A DNA stretch of 9,493 bases from Thalassospiraceae bacterium (GTDB lineage Bacteria > Pseudomonadota > Alphaproteobacteria > Rhodospirillales > Magnetovibrionaceae), in contig DAOVVL010000050.1 in NCBI GenBank assembly GCA_030637205.1, positions 1 to 9,493 of the forward strand, in the 5' to 3' direction. The notes below the pieces were generated by a model that searched no databases, was not told the origin of the DNA, and was given only the letters and a program-made list of their open reading frames with translations. Both the position numbers and the translations under genes were made by a program. Positions 6,137-9,493 of this stretch are shown piece after piece. Within the stretch, counting starts at the first letter, position 1, and each line of letters starts with the position of its first letter.

Positions 6137-6982
6137 TTAGTAGTGATTCGGCGCTTCGCGCTTGATGCCGAGCCCCATGTTAGGCGGTGTGCTGCCCATG
6201 TATTCCGGAATATCAGGAAAGCGTGCCTGCAATTCGGGATCCGTCAGATCACCAATAGTGGGCAGGTTCTGATTGGAACCATCCGCTTTGAGAACCCGCT
6301 TTTGGAAAGCAGCAGCCGGCTTGAAGAACATGTGTGCGAACTTCGACCACAACACACCGGCAAACAGCACGGTGGCAGCGATAATGAACAAGCCTAAGAA
6401 CACGGTGGTCCAGATCGCAGTGCCGTTGGCTTGCAGGATCGACCAAACCAGACCGAAGGTCGTGGTGCCCAGCAGCGACAGAATGAACAGGTCGGCGCGC
6501 ACGATGCGATACCAATGAACGCCTTCGGCTGCAACATCAACGCGGATGAAGAACCAGAACGCGTAACCGCCCAGCATAACCATGGCAGCACTTAGGTGCC
6601 ACAGCTGCGCAACGATGGTTGGTGCTGTGCCGCCCGTGTAAGCGAATACCAAAGCGATGGTCGTCACGATGAACAGGATGAACCCGTACATGGTGAACAG
6701 GTGCGAAATGCGGCGTACCGGGTTGCAGAACTCACCGGACGTAGCAACGTCAACGATGACGGTCTGAACGGCGATCCCGACCTTATCACCGGCGCCGAGC
6801 TCACGCGTGCGGTCGGCTTTGGCGGCTTCACCCTTTTGGAAAAAGTACTGGGCGCTTTTCTTGTGGATCATATCCAAAATGGTGCCGCCCACGACCAAGA
6901 TGAACATCAAAATGACGTAACCCTGGATAACGTTGAGCGGAATGATCGAGGCAAGATCAGCGAATGGATTAGTGGCGAACAT
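6137..6982 (-). CDS. aprM: AprM-like membrane protein of APS reductase
   Basis: 281-residue polytopic membrane protein, proposed in sulfur oxidisers to anchor AprAB and pass its electrons to the quinone pool in place of QmoABC. Five membrane segments are visible at about 18-38, 96-116, 124-147, 163-183 and 190-212, followed by a soluble tail of about 65 residues. Histidines 94 (RRISHLF), 129 (AQLWHLS), 156 (GVHWYR) and 217 (KFAHMFFKP) lie in or next to segments. WSKFAHMFFKP resembles the NarI/HdrE/QmoC-type cytochrome b ends, suggesting haem b ligation; this is inference. I chose ATG at 6982: GGGGAG lies 6 bases upstream. The adjacent in-frame TTG at 6985 would leave only a 3-base spacer. It is the first gene of aprMBA, 44 bases before aprB. 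Identification rests on topology and its place next to aprBA; the biochemical role is unsettled. Confidence 0.85.
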   Translation of the reverse strand: MFATNPFADLASIIPLNVIQGYVILMFILVVGGTILDMIHKKSAQYFFQKGEAAKADRTRELGAGDKVGIAVQTVIVDVATSGEFCNPVRRISHLFTMYGFILFIVTTIALVFAYTGGTAPTIVAQLWHLSAAMVMLGGYAFWFFIRVDVAAEGVHWYRIVRADLFILSLLGTTTFGLVWSILQANGTAIWTTVFLGLFIIAATVLFAGVLWSKFAHMFFKPAAAFQKRVLKADGSNQNLPTIGDLTDPELQARFPDIPEYMGSTPPNMGLGIKREAPNHY

Positions 6983-7012
6983 CAATTTCTCCCCTGAAGT
7001 GTTCGTAACCTA

Positions 7013-7024
7013 TTGATAAATCAA
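7013..7024. repeat. TTGAT-AA-ATCAA inverted repeat in the aprM leader
   Basis: Perfect 12-base inverted repeat between the apr promoter region and the aprM start, about 30 bases upstream of the ATG. The half-sites look like those of FNR (TTGAT-N4-ATCAA), but the centre is two bases rather than four, so a standard FNR site is not supported. In minus-strand RNA the two-base centre is too short for a full hairpin, so a protein operator or chance are the alternatives. Confidence 0.35.
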
Positions 7025-7058
7025 CAGATAAATGGACAATTCTTTTTATTAGCAAGCT

Positions 7059-7098
7059 ATTATATGAATGAATTGTAATTTTACAATCAGAATGTCAA
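7059..7098 (-). promoter_or_regulatory. aprMBA promoter region with overlapping inverted-repeat operator
   Basis: Two sigma70-like promoters can be read on the minus strand. P1 has a perfect -35 TTGACA (7098-7093), a 15-base spacer and TACAAT (7077-7072). P2 has TTGTAA (7086-7081), a 16-base spacer and a perfect -10 TATAAT (7064-7059). A perfect inverted repeat, ATTGTAA-AA-TTACAAT (7087-7072), covers the P1 -10 and the P2 -35, exactly where a repressor or competing regulator would bind. The predicted leader is about 70-85 bases. The motifs are visible; the regulator is unknown. Confidence 0.6.
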
Positions 7099-7318
7099 AT
7101 CATCCGCAATAAAATGAGGAATTGGCCCCGCCTGACAAAATATATAGAAGAATTTTTCTGGCTTTTCAGTAAGATATGCTCAAATCTAGATCGATTACGA
7201 TTTGTCGGTTCAATCTGTTACGCCCCCCCCGTCGGCGCGCCGCCTCTAGCCCCTTTCACGCATCCGCGCATGGATTCGTAACAAGCGCAGCGCAAAAAGC
7301 CCCGCAACAAGAATGCGC
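7099..7318. other. Non-coding stretch upstream of the apr promoter
   Basis: No gene is supported here. It is AT-rich from 7099 to about 7200, then abruptly GC-rich. It contains a run of eight C (7223-7230) followed directly by a perfect 10-base palindrome CGGCGCGCCG (7233-7242). Plus-strand frames crossing it run through the sat terminator and have no SD. Confidence 0.5.
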
Positions 7319-7358
7319 AAAAAAGGGGAGCGCCCAAGATAAATCCCAGACGCTCCCC
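7319..7358 (-). terminator. Intrinsic terminator of sat
   Basis: On the minus strand GGGGAGCG (7358-7351) pairs perfectly with CGCTCCCC (7332-7325), with one more A-T pair at the base and an 18-base loop. It is followed at once by six T (7324-7319). It lies 62 bases past the sat stop, a textbook rho-independent terminator. It separates sat from aprMBA and implies they are transcribed independently or by partial readthrough. Confidence 0.88.
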
Positions 7359-7420
7359 TGTGTATGCAGTAGATGGCATGCCGTATCTGCGATGCGGCGA
7401 GCTTAAACTTCAGGCTTACT

Positions 7421-8605
7421 TTAGTCCTTCAGTCCTGCGTAATACGCCTGCAAGACCGCAACGACTTCCGGACGCGAAAACTCGGGCGGGATGTCTTCGC
7501 CCGCGCTCAGCATCTCGCGCTGCTTGGTTCCGGAGATCGAGACGTGGTGCTCATTGTCATGCGGGCAGGTCTTGGCGGTCGCCATGCCCATGCATTTTTT
7601 GCAGTAGAACGTGATGTCGATCTTGAGCGGCACGGTTTGAAGCGCGCCGTCCCACAGCTTATCAAATATGTGCTGCGCATCGAACGGCCCGTAGTAATCG
7701 CCCACGCCCGCATGGTCGCGCCCGACAATCAGGTGCGAGCAGCCGTAGTTCTGGCGGATCAGCGCATGGAACAACGCTTCGCGCGGTCCGGCGTAGCGCA
7801 TTTCGATGGGATAACCCGCCTGGATCACGGTGCCCGCCACGAAGTAGTTGTCGATCATCGCCTGGATCGCCTTGGTGCGGGTTTCGGCTGGAATGTCGCC
7901 GGCTTTGAGCTTGCCCAACACCTGGTGGATGTAAACGCCATCTGTGACTTCGACCGCGATCTTCGCCAGATGTTCGTGGCTGCGGTGCATGGGGTTGCGG
8001 GTTTGGAACGCCGCCACCTGAGACCAGCCCTTGGCGGTAAATTCGGCGCGGGCTTCGGCCGGGCGCTGGTACAAATCACCAAACAAAGACGGAAACTCGC
8101 CTTCGTCGATAACCGTCACCGAGCCCGCCAGACACACGTCCTTTTGCTCGTTGACCTTCTGCACACCGGGGTGTCCGTCATCGGTGGTGGTGTAGACGTG
8201 CTGGGCTTCGAACGCCTTGTCTTCGGCAGAAAAATAGTACTTTTCGGTCACTTCCATGATGGCCATGATGAGGCCGGTTTCTTCATCGACCAGGGCGACC
8301 TCTTCACCGTCGCCGATGGTGTCGGCCAAGGCCCTGTCAGCCGACAGCGTGACGGGAATTGGCCAGAACAGTCCGTTCTTTAACTTCATGTCGGCGCAAA
8401 CGCTCTGCCAATCGTCGCGGCTCATGAAACCGTCCAGCGGCGTATACGCGCCCATGGATAACATCAAGACATCGGACGTTTCCTTGCTCGACATGGGCAC
8501 CTTCGTCAGGTGCTCAGCGTGTTTCTTGAGCGCCGCGCGTTCCGTTTCTGCCACCAAAAGCGGGGTCAGGCCTTTTCCGCCGTGAGGCTCTACCAGATTA
8601 GACAT
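7421..8605 (-). CDS. sat: ATP sulfurylase (sulfate adenylyltransferase), dissimilatory type
   Basis: 394-residue homo-oligomeric ATP sulfurylase, interconverting ATP plus sulfate and APS plus pyrophosphate; in sulfur oxidisers it makes ATP from APS. The nucleotide-binding signature QTRNPMHRSHE is at 201-211 and GRDHAG at 295-300. A zinc site is indicated by Cys335, Cys338 and Cys347 (YCKKCMG, then KTCPHDNEHH) with a nearby histidine, as in the Archaeoglobus and Thermus enzymes. There is no C-terminal APS-kinase domain, and this is not the CysD/CysN type of assimilation. The C-terminus (GEDIPPEFSRPEV) is typical of the family. The start at ATG 8605 is supported by AAAAGGAAG just upstream. It lies upstream of aprMBA in the same direction but has its own terminator and leader. 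Confidence 0.98.
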   Translation of the reverse strand: MSNLVEPHGGKGLTPLLVAETERAALKKHAEHLTKVPMSSKETSDVLMLSMGAYTPLDGFMSRDDWQSVCADMKLKNGLFWPIPVTLSADRALADTIGDGEEVALVDEETGLIMAIMEVTEKYYFSAEDKAFEAQHVYTTTDDGHPGVQKVNEQKDVCLAGSVTVIDEGEFPSLFGDLYQRPAEARAEFTAKGWSQVAAFQTRNPMHRSHEHLAKIAVEVTDGVYIHQVLGKLKAGDIPAETRTKAIQAMIDNYFVAGTVIQAGYPIEMRYAGPREALFHALIRQNYGCSHLIVGRDHAGVGDYYGPFDAQHIFDKLWDGALQTVPLKIDITFYCKKCMGMATAKTCPHDNEHHVSISGTKQREMLSAGEDIPPEFSRPEVVAVLQAYYAGLKD

Positions 8606-8649
8606 CGTTCTTCCTTTTCTAGCCGTAAGTTACACCCGGGGTTGGGTTC

Positions 8650-8680
8650 AAGCGTCATCGGAACGCAGGTTCCGGCGCTT
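8650..8680 (-). promoter_or_regulatory. Structured leader of sat
   Basis: An interrupted hairpin in the sat 5' untranslated region. AAGCG (8650-8654) pairs with CGCTT (8676-8680), and CGGAAC (8659-8664) pairs with GTTCCG (8669-8674) around a GCAG tetraloop, with a 4-versus-1 base internal loop between the stems. It ends 44 bases before the sat ATG and has no following T-run. It may affect mRNA stability or translation; no known riboswitch class is recognised. Confidence 0.4.
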
Positions 8681-8823
8681 TGTAGCAATAATACGAAAAA
8701 AAAGCGAAGTATTATTTTTTATACACAAATTCTTGTGCAATTAGTTCCGCTCCCCCGGCGCATCCGGACTGGGTGCGCCATAAAATTCCATAAAATTCCG
8801 ATGGGAGCCTTTTTAGCAAAACA

Positions 8824-8841
8824 ATTGGCACTCCCGCCAAT
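8824..8841 (-). terminator. Possible clpB terminator
   Basis: Perfect 6-bp stem ATTGGC (8824-8829) with GCCAAT (8836-8841), loop of six. On the minus strand it is followed by TGTTTTG. It lies 65 bases past the clpB stop. The stem is short and the T-run broken, so the call is tentative. Confidence 0.4.
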
Positions 8842-8905
8842 GAAAATTATAAAAAATGTATATATTGGGGTGCTGATATTAGCAAAAGTGGCTGAAACGC
8901 TAACT

Positions 8906-9493
8906 TCAGGCCGCGTCTGCCGCGACCTGCACGCCGTTGACCTTCAGGCCGTTCTTGGTCGCTGTTACCGCGACGGTGTCGCCGTCCTGAACGCTGCCAT
9001 CCAAAATCATCTCGGCCAACGGGTTTTGCAGGGCGCGCTGGATGGTGCGCTTTAGAGGCCGTGCGCCATATACCGCATCGTAGCCCTTGTCGGCCAGCCA
9101 ATCGCGGGCTTTTTGGTCCAGATCAAGCGCCAGGTTGCGCTCAGCCAGCAACGTATCAAGGCGGCCTAACTGAATATCGACAATGCCCGCCATGTTGTCC
9201 CTGAACAGGCGGTGGAATAAAATTACTTCATCGAGGCGGTTGAGGAATTCCGGGCGGAACGCGCGGTTCACTTCTTCCATAACCTGTGGGCGGACTTCAG
9301 ACGAATCGTGGCCTTCCTTTTGGGTTGCCAGAATTTCGCCGCCAAGGTTGGAGGTCAGGATGATTAACGTGTTGCGGAAATCGACGGTGCGCCCGTGGCC
9401 ATCGGTCAAACGGCCATCATCGAGAACTTGCAGCAAAATATCGAACACATCGGGGTGCGCTTTTTCAACTTCGTCAAACAAGATCACCTGATA
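8906..9493 (-). CDS. clpB: ClpB disaggregase, C-terminal part (5' end outside window)
   Basis: 195 C-terminal residues of the Hsp100 ATPase ClpB, a cytoplasmic hexamer that extracts proteins from aggregates with DnaK; full-length members have about 860 residues. The frame is open through the window edge ([17 protein letters not shown]), so no start is visible. The second ATPase domain shows Walker B with Asp7/Glu8, sensor-1 Asn49 (LTSNLGG), the arginine finger Arg86 ([11 protein letters not shown]) and sensor-2 GAR at 143-145 ([19 protein letters not shown]). The C-terminal D2-small domain is complete and ends [19 protein letters not shown] followed by [11 protein letters not shown] matches ClpB better than ClpA or ClpC. 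Stop is TGA at 8906. It appears unrelated to the sulfur genes except as a neighbour. Confidence 0.95.
   Translation of the reverse strand, partial: YQVILFDEVEKAHPDVFDILLQVLDDGRLTDGHGRTVDFRNTLIILTSNLGGEILATQKEGHDSSEVRPQVMEEVNRAFRPEFLNRLDEVILFHRLFRDNMAGIVDIQLGRLDTLLAERNLALDLDQKARDWLADKGYDAVYGARPLKRTIQRALQNPLAEMILDGSVQDGDTVAVTATKNGLKVNGVQVAADAA

Larger units (their letters stand above)
8606..8905. other. Intergenic stretch between clpB and sat, rich in inverted repeats
   Basis: 300 bases with no supportable gene. From clpB toward sat it holds: a weak clpB terminator candidate (8824-8841); a tandem 10-base repeat ATAAAATTCC twice (8780-8799); a 9-bp hairpin with one G-U wobble in plus-strand RNA (8757-8779, loop GGACT); the repeat CACAA-attc-TTGTG (8724-8737); a perfect 8-bp inverted repeat AATAATAC/GTATTATT (8687-8694 and 8709-8716); and the sat leader stem (8650-8680). 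The sat promoter probably lies near 8700-8740, where minus-strand TATAAA and TAATAC occur, but no matching -35 can be assigned with confidence. Confidence 0.5.

Noticed and set aside
6983..6985. TTG start for aprM one codon upstream
   Set aside because: It would put the GGGGAG only 3 bases from the start; the following ATG has a 6-base spacer.
7013..7024. FNR/Anr-type binding site (TTGAT...ATCAA)
   Set aside because: The half-sites are right but the spacer is two bases, not four, so it was kept only as an unassigned inverted repeat.
7176..7406. Plus-strand frame (76 codons) between aprM and sat
   Set aside because: It runs through the sat terminator, lacks an SD and gives a low-complexity basic peptide.
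7373..8383. Long plus-strand open frame (336 codons) opposite sat
   Set aside because: It lies wholly antisense to sat, whose product has complete catalytic and zinc motifs. The antisense translation shows no family motif, and no plus-strand SD precedes it.

Overview
This looks like a chromosomal segment from a Gram-negative alphaproteobacterium, possibly a marine, Rhodospirillales-like sulfur oxidiser. That placement is inferred from the gene set, moderate GC in the coding regions and AT-rich spacers; no rRNA or other taxonomic marker is present. The core is a dissimilatory sulfur module on the minus strand: sat (ATP sulfurylase), then aprM-aprB-aprA (membrane protein plus adenylylsulfate reductase). 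From family knowledge, this gene order is the one seen in sulfur oxidisers such as Allochromatium, where APS reductase makes APS from sulfite and AMP, and Sat converts APS and pyrophosphate to sulfate and ATP.

Layout, left to right. 1-1257 (+) is the 3' part of a MepM/Csd3-like M23 cell-wall peptidase, cut by the window edge. It converges on a CpdA-like metallophosphoesterase (1286-2086, -). Further right, all on the minus strand: a 52-residue small gene at 2226-2384 with a strong Shine-Dalgarno (SD) and its own terminator; a SlyD-like FKBP protein (2698-3210); an unrecognised 118-residue protein (3231-3587); a spacer with two elaborate inverted repeats; aprA (3742-5610); aprB (5610-6092); aprM (6137-6982); a 438-base spacer with the apr promoter region and the sat terminator; sat (7421-8605); a 300-base spacer rich in inverted repeats; and the 3' end of clpB (8906-9493).

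Reading in the direction of transcription, sat appears to be its own unit, with a structured leader and a classic intrinsic terminator. aprMBA then starts from a separate promoter region, in which a perfect 16-base inverted repeat overlaps the elements of two candidate promoters. aprB and aprA overlap by one base. After aprA comes a pair of hairpins, then the 118-residue gene and slyD-like gene 20 bases apart. Their position makes them candidate accessory or maturation factors for the APS reductase, but this is inference from neighbourhood only.

The least described items are the 118-residue protein, the 52-residue small protein, the multi-histidine AprM membrane protein, and the regulatory structures around apr and sat. 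No mobile elements, CRISPR arrays, tRNA or rRNA genes were seen.
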